NCBI GenBank assembly: GCA_017959625.1
Contig: JAGDAG010000308.1
Coordinates: 1 to 5,826 of the forward strand
Length of the DNA: 5,826 bases
From: Abditibacteriota bacterium
GTDB lineage: Bacteria > Armatimonadota > UBA5829
Reading direction: 5' to 3'
The position numbers were made by a program, and so were the translations under genes. Within the stretch, counting starts at the first letter, position 1, and the number at the start of each line of letters is the position of its first letter. The notes beneath the pieces were generated by a model. The model saw only the letters and a program-made list of their open reading frames with translations. It did no database searches and had not been told where the DNA came from. Below, in pieces: positions 1 to 5,809 of this stretch.

Positions 1-129
1 ATATACCACTACCTTTACGGTTTTTGACTGTCCGTTGGATAACGATGACAATAAACATAAAAAACACGAAAAAAACAGGCAAAAAAGGATTTTTGCCTCA
101 ACAAACCTTTTATGTTCCGAATTACTCAT
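1..129 (-). CDS. N-terminus of a probable exported protein, partial
   Basis: The frame opens with ATG at 129-127 and stays open for 43 codons to the left edge. A Shine-Dalgarno run (GGGAAGG, 135-141) lies 5 bases before the ATG, and the start is 51 bases past the stop of the glycyl radical enzyme gene, so it would be the next operon member. The N-terminus looks like a signal peptide. Charged residues (E5, K7, R8, E11, K13) precede a hydrophobic stretch at about residues 14-29 rich in Phe, Leu and Cys, then a small-residue segment (SSLSNGQS) and the strand-like KTVKVVVY at the edge. That pattern would suit an extracellular solute-binding or other secreted protein, but too little is visible to name a family. 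The region is AT-richer than the rest of the window. The main doubt is a terminator-like hairpin inside it (70-98), so the frame could instead be chance reading of a T-rich trailer. Confidence 0.5.
   Translation of the reverse strand, partial: MSNSEHKRFVEAKILFCLFFSCFLCLLSSLSNGQSKTVKVVVY
69..98 (-). terminator. terminator-like hairpin with T-tract
   Basis: On the minus strand AGGCAAAAA (98-90) pairs perfectly with TTTTTGCCT (85-77) across a four-base loop, giving a 9-bp stem. It is followed by one G and seven T residues (75-69). This has the form of a Rho-independent terminator placed about 85-110 bases after the glycyl radical enzyme stop codon. The stem is weak, with only three G-C pairs, and it lies within the open frame of the partial gene at 1-129. 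The two readings therefore compete. If the downstream gene is real, the hairpin is probably a by-product of T-rich signal-peptide codons. Confidence 0.3.
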
Positions 130-134
130 AACGA

Positions 135-141
135 CCTTCCC
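135..141 (-). promoter_or_regulatory. Shine-Dalgarno for the left-edge gene
   Basis: On the minus strand GGGAAGG ends 5 bases before the ATG at 129-127. It is the main support for calling the short partial frame at the left edge a real gene. Confidence 0.5.
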
Positions 142-180
142 TGATATCCCGGGCCTTCCTCCGTTTTCGGAAAGCTGTAT

Positions 181-2292
181 TTATCTGGAATCAATGACCA
201 TCTCCTGCCAGTTTCTGTTCAACGTAACGAATCTTGCATTCCATCCGGATACCCTTACGGAAAGGGTGGGATATTCTTCCGGATGTTCCATAGCCCTTTT
301 CAGTATCTCTCTGTCGGCGATATCCGGCTGCATAAAGCAGCCTCCCAGCAGCACGAAGGCCCTGATGAGGCCCGCTACCGCCGAAAGCCCGTCGTCCCCT
401 TTTATCGTCACGGGATCGAAACGCACGTCCAAAGCCGCTCCGGTGACCATTCGGGAAACGTCGCTGAAGCAATACGACTTTATAAGCGAAGTGGCGCCTT
501 CCCTGTCGGTCCCCGGGGTGGGGGAAGAATTGCCGGCCAGGACCGCGCCTTTTTTGGCGCCGTGGGGACAGGCCAGCCTGTTGGGCGCCCATTCCAGCTG
601 CCTGCCGAAGGTGCTTATCCCCGGGGGGAAACTGTAGCCGCAGGAGCCTTCCCAGGCGGCGCAGGCGTCGGCAAAGGCCTCCAGTATCTCCTTTACCACC
701 TGATCCGCTTCGGGATTGGCGTTGCCGTAATACTGCAGACCGAGAGCCCTTGCCCGCTGAGGTTCATAGCCTTCCCAGTCTGCCCGCAGAGCCTCAAACA
801 GCTCGTCCATGCTCATAGCCTTCTCGTCGTAAACCAGCTTCTTGATGGCGTACAGGCTGTCCGCCGCGTCGGCCAGGCCTCCCAGGTGAGGCGATATCAC
901 GTTGTAAACGGGGCCTCCCTCCATATAGCTGAGGGCCTTTTCGATGCAGCCCCGTTCAAAAACGGACACCACGGTGCAGGGGATCCTCTCGAGCCATTTG
1001 CCGTCCGGGCAGGCCCCGACGTGGCTCCGGCATATATCGCCGACCCTGTTTGCGATATCCCGGAAAAACGCCTGTTTCAGGTCCTCAAAGGAGCCGGGAA
1101 AGGGCTCGGCGTAGCTCTTGAGGGTCTCTTTCTGAAGTATCTCCAGAGCGTCAAAGGGGATATACGAAAAAAAGGTTTTTCCCGGCACCTGCATCTCCCA
1201 GCAGCCGTCGTTGGCAAAAGCCCTCGCTTCCCGGAGGGGATAGCCGTAACGGGTCATGGTTTCGATCACGCTTTCTTCGTTGTAAACCGCCAGCGTGCCG
1301 CCGCCGTGCCTGATTATACGGGCAAGCCTTTTCAGGATCCCGGAGGGCGTTTTTCTGTTTACCCTGTAGGAAGTGGGAAAATCGCTGATATTCATTTCCT
1401 CCAGGATATCCAGTACCAGCTCCGTGACCCGGTTCTCTGCCGCAGTCCCGTCGGGAAGGATGCCCCCCAGCACGATGTTCTGATAGTGCTGGGCGTCTCC
1501 GCTGCCGTTGGAGGAGCCGGTGATCCACTCGCAGCCCTTGATAAAGAAATGGGCCAGTATCTCCCGGGCCTCGTCAAGGGTCAGGCGCCCGTCCTCCAGG
1601 TCCTTTTCCAGATAGGGCCCCAGGAGCATATCCAGCCGGCCTATACCGGGCCAGTTGCCGCAGAGCCTGATAAAGGCAAAGGTGAACCACAGGCTTTGCA
1701 CCGCTTCGTGAAAAGTGCGGGCGGGCTCAAAGGGCACGCGGCAAAGATTTTGATACGTCTCTTCATACCCGGGCATGTCCCTCAGAGCCTCCAGATATCT
1801 CCGGCGCCAGAGCCTCATGGAAGCCGTCACATTCCTGCAGCTTGCCAGAAAGGCGCTGTCCTTATGCTCCTTTTCGGACCGGTCGATAAGCTGGTCCAAA
1901 TAGTTTACGCCTTTCCGGAGCACCGTTTCGAAATCCACGGTCAGGTGGCTCATGGAGACCTGGACCGGCTTGCCCTCCAGGGTGGCGGGCACTACGTGGT
2001 CTATGGCCCTGCCCAGGGTAGCCGCCCCGGAAACAAGCTCCCCCGGGCAGATGCGCAGAGGGGCCCGGAGGGCGATCTCCCTTACGGCCAGATCGTACAG
2101 CTCCAGGGGCGAAAGGCCGGCCGCCTCCGGCCCCAGCTCCACGGCGGGGACCTCCCGGGTCAGGAGCCCGTATTTGCGATTCAGGGATTCCAGGGCAAAA
2201 AGGCGGGTGGCTTCGCAAAGGCGTACCGGCCTCTTTTCGGAGGCAGCGGAATAAAAACAAACGTTCATTTTTGAACCTGACTCTATATCCAT
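181..2292 (-). CDS. glycyl radical enzyme (PFL-like family), unassigned substrate class
   Basis: Cytoplasmic, oxygen-sensitive radical enzyme of the pyruvate formate-lyase/dehydratase superfamily, 703 residues, somewhat shorter than the usual roughly 760-850. The N-terminal PFL-like domain spans about residues 20-550 and the C-terminal glycine-radical domain about 570-703. Visible signatures are a His in SHLTVDFETVLRKG (H116), in the place of the conserved His of glycyl radical dehydratases; GIGRLDMLLGPYLEKDL (216-232); the thiyl site NDGCWE (C364, E366); DREGATS (596-602); and the radical loop RVSGW (G683), 20 residues from the end. Having Cys-x-Glu and not the Cys-Cys pair of true pyruvate formate-lyase, it is expected to perform elimination, decarboxylation or C-X lyase chemistry. 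Trp replaces the usual Tyr after the radical Gly. The first ATG has GAGG 5 bases upstream and overlaps the preceding gene by 10 bases. A second ATG at 2268-2266 (residue 9), with CAGG 7 bases upstream, is also possible. No activating enzyme is encoded in the window. Family is certain; substrate is unknown. Confidence 0.93.
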   Translation of the reverse strand: MDIESGSKMNVCFYSAASEKRPVRLCEATRLFALESLNRKYGLLTREVPAVELGPEAAGLSPLELYDLAVREIALRAPLRICPGELVSGAATLGRAIDHVVPATLEGKPVQVSMSHLTVDFETVLRKGVNYLDQLIDRSEKEHKDSAFLASCRNVTASMRLWRRRYLEALRDMPGYEETYQNLCRVPFEPARTFHEAVQSLWFTFAFIRLCGNWPGIGRLDMLLGPYLEKDLEDGRLTLDEAREILAHFFIKGCEWITGSSNGSGDAQHYQNIVLGGILPDGTAAENRVTELVLDILEEMNISDFPTSYRVNRKTPSGILKRLARIIRHGGGTLAVYNEESVIETMTRYGYPLREARAFANDGCWEMQVPGKTFFSYIPFDALEILQKETLKSYAEPFPGSFEDLKQAFFRDIANRVGDICRSHVGACPDGKWLERIPCTVVSVFERGCIEKALSYMEGGPVYNVISPHLGGLADAADSLYAIKKLVYDEKAMSMDELFEALRADWEGYEPQRARALGLQYYGNANPEADQVVKEILEAFADACAAWEGSCGYSFPPGISTFGRQLEWAPNRLACPHGAKKGAVLAGNSSPTPGTDREGATSLIKSYCFSDVSRMVTGAALDVRFDPVTIKGDDGLSAVAGLIRAFVLLGGCFMQPDIADREILKRAMEHPEEYPTLSVRVSGWNARFVTLNRNWQEMVIDSR

Positions 2293-2744
2293 TTGGCCCT
2301 CGGGGCCAGATCCTTGAAAAGATTAAAGCCGAAATCCGCGTTGGCAAGCCCGAAAAACAGCCCTAAAAAGACTATCTGCAGGAAAACCAGTATGGCGTTT
2401 ATGATAAGGGCGGTAAGGATCAGATTTCTGTTTTGGCGCCGTTTGTTGGCAAGGTTCAGCCCGATTATCGAGGTTATCAGCCCGGCAAGAGGGAAAAAGA
2501 AGATCAGCACCAGCGACACTATGCCCAGCATATTTATGTCGGTGTCGTTCGCTCCTTCTCCCGGGGAGCCGTCAAAATCGAACAGAGCGCCGGCGGGAAA
2601 GGTGTGCTCTTCACCCTCTTCTTTGATGATGGTGTCGGCGTTTATCATTTTATTGTTCTTGAGATGTTCAAGCTGTTCAAGGGAGTAAAGCATGCTCTCC
2701 CCTTTTATGCCGTCGATTATTCTGTATTTCCTGTCACCGTTCAT
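2283..2744 (-). CDS. small membrane protein, GYF_2-like plus DUF4190-like
   Basis: A 153-residue protein with a soluble N-terminus and two membrane helices. Residues 6-55 (YRIIDGIKGE..., SLEQLEHLKNNKMINADTII, ...EEHTFPAGALF) resemble the GYF_2/DUF4339 pattern: a short strand pair, a helix that selects a 'threshold', then 'dtlv-eG...w.pa'. The usual aromatic residue is not conserved. An acidic, Gly-rich linker (56-70) leads to two hydrophobic segments, about 71-99 and 107-133, joined by the basic loop NKRRQNRN. This layout is typical of DUF4190-like tails, whose function is unknown. The start is set at the ATG at 2744-2742 because GGAGAG (2749-2754) precedes it; the GTG 19 codons upstream has no comparable site and would read through the intergenic stem-loop. 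Its stop lies inside the glycyl radical enzyme gene. A role as membrane anchor or sensor is possible but unproven. Confidence 0.8.
   Translation of the reverse strand: MNGDRKYRIIDGIKGESMLYSLEQLEHLKNNKMINADTIIKEEGEEHTFPAGALFDFDGSPGEGANDTDINMLGIVSLVLIFFFPLAGLITSIIGLNLANKRRQNRNLILTALIINAILVFLQIVFLGLFFGLANADFGFNLFKDLAPRAKWI
2294..2308 (-). promoter_or_regulatory. hairpin over the ribosome binding site of the glycyl radical enzyme gene
   Basis: On the minus strand TGGCCC-CGA-GGGCCA forms a perfect 6-bp, almost all G-C stem with a three-base loop. It ends one base before the ATG at 2292-2290. The GAGG Shine-Dalgarno lies in its loop and 3' arm, so the site would be hidden when folded. The hairpin is also the last part of the upstream membrane-protein gene, whose ribosomes would open it just before they stop at 2283. 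This arrangement fits translational coupling. Whether it regulates anything is inference. Confidence 0.4.
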
Positions 2745-2748
2745 TTTT

Positions 2749-2754
2749 CTCTCC
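2749..2754 (-). promoter_or_regulatory. Shine-Dalgarno that decides the start of the small membrane protein
   Basis: On the minus strand GGAGAG is followed by AAAA and then ATG (2744-2742). It supports this ATG over the in-frame GTG at 2801-2799, which would add 19 residues. Confidence 0.7.
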
Positions 2755-2770
2755 AAAATACGTATAATGA

Positions 2771-2813
2771 CCGGCCCTGCCGGGCAATTCCGGAAAATCA
2801 CCGGCAGGGGCCG
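2771..2813 (-). promoter_or_regulatory. intergenic GC-rich stem-loop
   Basis: The 76-base gap between the ASRT-like gene and the small membrane protein gene holds an inverted repeat. Bases 2775-2783 pair perfectly with 2801-2809 (9 bp), and three more pairs (2772-2774 with 2811-2813) follow after a single-base bulge at 2810. The 17-base loop contains the palindrome TTCCGGAA (2788-2795). On the minus strand no T-run follows the stem, so it is not a standard Rho-independent terminator. It could be a processing or mRNA-stability element, a weak attenuator, or an operator. The sequence after it (TTATACGTATTTT) is AT-rich and could contain a -10 box, but I see no well-spaced -35. Confidence 0.45.
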
Positions 2814-2820
2814 AAAGCAG

Positions 2821-3213
2821 TTATTTATCGGACTGCGGACCGTCCGCGCTGTATGCGATGGTGGTCATAAGAGCCATTTCGGCGGCGGAAGTGTCCAGCC
2901 TGCTGTACTGCACCACTACGGGGACGCTGGACTCCACCAGAACGGCGTAGGGGGTATCCAAAGGGATGCCTTTCCCGTCGGCGGTCCTCAGCTTGTCCAT
3001 GCGTATGTGGTGGGTCCTCATAGCCCCGCAGCGGGCGGAAAACTCCCTGCAGGGCTCCCTGTCCTCAAAGAAAAGGGTCAGCTGTATCTCGGCGTCCTCG
3101 GCCCCGGTATTCAGGACACAAATGGCCTCGTGGCTTTTGTCGGTCTCGTTCCTGGACACCGAATGGAGAAAGGTATCCGGAATGATCCAGGTCCTCTTGC
3201 CGTATGGTTTCAT
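2821..3213 (-). CDS. Anabaena sensory rhodopsin transducer (ASRT)-family protein
   Basis: A 130-residue soluble protein, full length for the ASRT family (PF07100). It carries the family's hallmark blocks in order: W9-IIPD (9-13), SHEAICVLNT (27-36), FFEDREP (48-54), RTHHIRMDKL (66-75), and the long C-terminal block TPYAVLVESSVPVVVQYSRL (87-106) continuing to ALMTTIAY (114-121). The founding member relays signals from a cyanobacterial sensory rhodopsin. Most relatives occur without a rhodopsin and have been proposed to be beta-sandwich small-molecule (possibly sugar) binding proteins. No rhodopsin is encoded here. The ATG has AGGAG (3220-3224) 6 bases upstream, and the gene begins 19 bases after the nucleotidase stop, so the two are probably co-transcribed. 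No signal peptide or membrane segment is present. Family assignment is firm; the ligand and partner are unknown. Confidence 0.9.
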   Translation of the reverse strand: MKPYGKRTWIIPDTFLHSVSRNETDKSHEAICVLNTGAEDAEIQLTLFFEDREPCREFSARCGAMRTHHIRMDKLRTADGKGIPLDTPYAVLVESSVPVVVQYSRLDTSAAEMALMTTIAYSADGPQSDK

Positions 3214-3219
3214 AACTAA

Positions 3220-3224
3220 CTCCT
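3220..3224 (-). promoter_or_regulatory. Shine-Dalgarno of the ASRT-like gene
   Basis: AGGAG on the minus strand, 6 bases before the ATG at 3213-3211. It lies wholly in the 19-base gap after the nucleotidase stop codon, which supports independent initiation within a shared transcript. Confidence 0.7.
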
Positions 3225-3232
3225 GCCTGCGG

Positions 3233-4882
3233 CTATTCTACGGTTATCCTGCCTTCCGGCTTGTAATATCTGTCCAGTTTGCCATCCTGCTTCTTGATAA
3301 ACTCTATAAGTATCTCCACGTCCAGGATACCGTCGTCCGCCAGGCGCTCGCAGTCGGCAAATACGCTTACGCCGTCGCCGGATTCCAGAAGAGTGTAGCT
3401 GGTGCCCGCCACCTTGTAGGAAGCGGCCGGATCGATGGGAGCCCACTGTCCGTTGTTTTCCACCATTACGTCCTTTACCCTGCGGGGGCCCTGGACTCCC
3501 GCGAACATGCCGTTGCTGTCTGTCTTCACGGAGGAAGGGACGGAGGTGTCTATAGTGTATTTAAGCCCGGAGGGATTCAGGAAGGCTCCGAATTCGCCGG
3601 TTATATCCTTGCCGTCGAAATATTCCTTCTGAGTGAACATGGAGGTCATTTCCAGGGCGTCCAGGATCTGCTGCCCGGTGGCCTTTATCATACAGTGGGT
3701 ATTGCCGAAGGGCATCACGGCCAGGATGCTTCCGTAGGTCACCTGCCCCTGAGGAAGGCTTTTTCTGATGCCGCCTCCGTTCATGAGGGCGATATCGGCG
3801 CCGAAATGGTCTCTGGAGCTGTCGGCTATCAGGTTGCCCAGCCCGGTCTCCCTGCATCTGACCAGCCTGTGGCCGGCGGCGTCGGAATCCGAAAGAGCTT
3901 CGCTGATAACGGCTACCGGCTGGCCCAGCAGCTTGTCGTTATCGGCCTTGACCTTGTCCACTGCCGCCAGGACCGAGGAAGACTTGTCCCTGTAATCCGA
4001 TATGAGGCCCACGGAAACGTTGCCGGCGGCGGTGATGGTCAGCCGGCCCAGGTTGGCAAACCGCGTTCCGGTGGAGCACAGGAGCACGTTCTTGCCGGAC
4101 TTGTCGGGGATCACCCGGCAGGGTATCACGCTGTGGGAATGGCCGTCCAGCACAGCGTCCAGCCCGGTGGTGTTCTGGATGACCTCCACGGAGGTGTGGG
4201 GAGAACAGTCCTGGGTGTCTCCCAGGTGGGAGAGCAGCACGCAGTATTTGGCGCCTTCCTTCCGGGCCTTGTCCACGTTTGCCTGGATGCAGTCGTAGAG
4301 GTCCCGGCCCCCGTTCCCCGCCTTGAAGTCATAGACGAACCGGTCGCCCTCCATGAAATAGACGGGAGTTGAGGAGGCTATGGAGCCGGGGGTGGTGGCT
4401 CCGATAAAGGCCACCTTTACGGAGCCGTATTTTTTGATGACGTAGGGCTTCAGGCCGTCCAGCATATTCTCGCCGGAGCCGGTATAGGTTATGTTGCAGC
4501 CTATATACTGCGCTTTGGCCTCGTCCATGAGCTGGTCCAGGATGATCATGCCGTAGTCGAATTCGTGGTTGCCCAGAACGGCGTATTCGTAGCCGCAGGC
4601 GTTCATAAGCTCGATTATGGCGTGCCCCTTGGATACGGAGCCTATCACGTCCCCCTGTACGGCGTCGCCGCAGTCAACGAGAGTCACGTAGGTATTCTTT
4701 TGGGAAGCCACGTAATCCCTGTACGCCGCCAAGCCGGCAAACCCCATACCGTCGGTTATGCCGCAGTGGGTGTCGTTGGTAAACAAAACAACTATATCCT
4801 TTGCCGCCCCGAAGGCTGCGCAGGACAGCGCAAAAAGCAGGATAACGATAAGCAGCCTGCCCGTCAGTTTTTTTCCGTACAT
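3233..4882 (-). CDS. exported 5'-nucleotidase / UDP-sugar hydrolase-type metallophosphoesterase
   Basis: A 549-residue, two-domain enzyme of the UshA/YfkN 5'-nucleotidase family, about the usual length. It is expected to hydrolyse nucleotides, cyclic nucleotides or UDP-sugars outside the cytoplasm. Basic residues (K4, K5, R9) and a hydrophobic stretch (10-25) form a signal peptide with likely cleavage near AFGA-A. The N-terminal calcineurin-like domain has the dinuclear metal motifs TNDTH (D37, H39), CGD (D73), GNHEFD (N105, H106, D109), SH (H219) and DGHSHS (H248, H250). The C-terminal 5'-nucleotidase domain shows RETGLGNLIADSS (from 344), ALMNGGGIR (365-373), MPFGN (390-394) and ESGDG (500-504). 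The GHSH motif, not the GHSQ of E. coli UshA, is common in Gram-positive and cyclic-nucleotide-type members. I chose the ATG at 4882 because GGAGG lies 7 bases upstream; the adjacent TTG at 4885 is only 4 bases from it. Exact substrate is not decidable here. Confidence 0.93.
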   Translation of the reverse strand: MYGKKLTGRLLIVILLFALSCAAFGAAKDIVVLFTNDTHCGITDGMGFAGLAAYRDYVASQKNTYVTLVDCGDAVQGDVIGSVSKGHAIIELMNACGYEYAVLGNHEFDYGMIILDQLMDEAKAQYIGCNITYTGSGENMLDGLKPYVIKKYGSVKVAFIGATTPGSIASSTPVYFMEGDRFVYDFKAGNGGRDLYDCIQANVDKARKEGAKYCVLLSHLGDTQDCSPHTSVEVIQNTTGLDAVLDGHSHSVIPCRVIPDKSGKNVLLCSTGTRFANLGRLTITAAGNVSVGLISDYRDKSSSVLAAVDKVKADNDKLLGQPVAVISEALSDSDAAGHRLVRCRETGLGNLIADSSRDHFGADIALMNGGGIRKSLPQGQVTYGSILAVMPFGNTHCMIKATGQQILDALEMTSMFTQKEYFDGKDITGEFGAFLNPSGLKYTIDTSVPSSVKTDSNGMFAGVQGPRRVKDVMVENNGQWAPIDPAASYKVAGTSYTLLESGDGVSVFADCERLADDGILDVEILIEFIKKQDGKLDRYYKPEGRITVE

Positions 4883-4889
4883 CAATCTT

Positions 4890-4894
4890 CCTCC
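4890..4894 (-). promoter_or_regulatory. Shine-Dalgarno that decides the nucleotidase start
   Basis: GGAGG on the minus strand lies 7 bases before the ATG at 4882-4880 but only 4 before the adjacent in-frame TTG at 4885-4883. The normal spacing favours ATG. Confidence 0.75.
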
Positions 4895-4918
4895 GAAATA
4901 TGATATACGCGTTCCGGC

Positions 4919-5809
4919 TTACAGGTTAAGCAGCACTATGGCCAGAACGCCCAATAAAATGCCTGTGATCTTTTTGGGGTTGAGTTCTTCTCCGAACACC
5001 ACCCTCGCCGCAATGGTGGCCACCACCGGCCCGCCTCCCATCACTACGGGATAAACAATGGAACCGTCCATTCTGGTAGCCAGCAGGACAACGATATAGT
5101 TCATGATGAAATTGCTTGCCCCGGCCAGCAGGATAAAACCGTACATGGAAGGGGTGAAGAAGCCTTTGAAGGTAAAGCCTTCGGGCTTTTCCGTCCGGCG
5201 CAGCGCGGCAAATATGATAAGGGATACTATCACAGAGAAAAAGTAACCCAGCCCCAGAAACGCCGAAGCGTACGCGTTGTCGGTAGCCATGGCGTAAACC
5301 TTGCCCATGACTGCCAGGATACCGTTGCAGACCATGGAAAAGAAGGCTATCCAGAACCACGCCGCTGTCATTTTCTTCTCCCCGGAAAGCTTCGGGTTGG
5401 AAAATATCAGCATGCACACAACGAAAAGGGATATGCCGATGATCCTGTTGACGGTGACATCCTCCCTGAGAAAGATAAAGGCGTGGATCACCGGGAACAC
5501 CAGGCTGAAATTCACTATAAGCGACGTCAGGGACAAGGGGCCCTCGCTGAGGGCCTTCAGGTTCGTAAAGACGCACAGCGAGAAAAACAGCCCGAAGCAC
5601 ACCGCGGTGCAAAAGCCCGAAAAGGGGATATACAGGGACCCGCCCGTCACCAGGGGAGGTATAACGGACCCGATGCAGGCCAAAAGCGAAAAGCAGGCAG
5701 TGAAGAGCTGCAGCTCGCTGATGGATCTGCATCTGTCCTCTACAGGCTTCAGGCTGCTGAAATAGACGCCGCCCATCAGCAGACAGACCAGCAGTAAAAT
5801 AACGTTCAT
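4919..5809 (-). CDS. EamA/DMT-superfamily membrane transporter
   Basis: A 296-residue integral membrane protein with about ten hydrophobic segments (roughly 2-18, 33-50, 64-83, 91-113, 121-137, 149-169, 183-203, 222-244, 251-272, 281-295), the size and topology of drug/metabolite transporters. It contains the two internal EamA repeats. The first ends with ALSEGPLSLTSLIVNFSLVF (86-105), then FLREDVTVNRIIGISLFV (113-130). The second ends with DGSIVYPVVMGGGPVV (248-263), then FGEELNPKKITGILLG (272-287). Such proteins export or exchange amino acids, nucleosides or other small metabolites; the substrate cannot be read from sequence. The ATG at 5809-5807 is taken over an adjacent TTG at 5812. The ribosome binding site is weak, and TGATG at the start could overlap the stop of an upstream gene beyond the right edge. 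The nucleotidase gene starts 36 bases after its stop, suggesting co-transcription. Confidence 0.9.
   Translation of the reverse strand: MNVILLLVCLLMGGVYFSSLKPVEDRCRSISELQLFTACFSLLACIGSVIPPLVTGGSLYIPFSGFCTAVCFGLFFSLCVFTNLKALSEGPLSLTSLIVNFSLVFPVIHAFIFLREDVTVNRIIGISLFVVCMLIFSNPKLSGEKKMTAAWFWIAFFSMVCNGILAVMGKVYAMATDNAYASAFLGLGYFFSVIVSLIIFAALRRTEKPEGFTFKGFFTPSMYGFILLAGASNFIMNYIVVLLATRMDGSIVYPVVMGGGPVVATIAARVVFGEELNPKKITGILLGVLAIVLLNL

Noticed and set aside
10..41. FEDREP and similar acidic blocks considered as ATP-binding or protease motifs in the ASRT-like protein (listed by residue, not base)
   Set aside because: They are conserved blocks of the ASRT family itself and match no separate catalytic motif.
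283..2274. A 663-codon open frame on the plus strand, antisense to the glycyl radical enzyme
   Set aside because: It is a shadow of a GC-rich gene with biased codons. Its translation shows no recognisable domain and is compositionally odd, while the minus-strand protein has all family motifs.
181..2292. Naming the radical enzyme as pyruvate formate-lyase (pflB)
   Set aside because: The active-site Cys-Cys pair of true pyruvate formate-lyase is absent; the site is Gly-Cys-Trp-Glu, so formate acetyltransferase activity is not supported.
2745..2801. GTG-initiated 19-residue extension of the small membrane protein
   Set aside because: It would translate through the intergenic stem-loop and has no good ribosome binding site, while the ATG at 2744 has GGAGAG at proper spacing.
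2966..4372. A 468-codon plus-strand open frame antisense to the nucleotidase and the end of the ASRT-like gene
   Set aside because: It spans two well-supported minus-strand genes and the gap between them, has no family-like motifs, and is explained by codon bias.
4900..4929. Promoter-like pair before the nucleotidase on the minus strand (TTAACC, 18-base spacer, TATCAT)
   Set aside because: The match is fair, but transcription would begin within or next to the GGAGG ribosome binding site (4890-4894), leaving no usable leader. It also lies in a 36-base gap inside an apparent operon.
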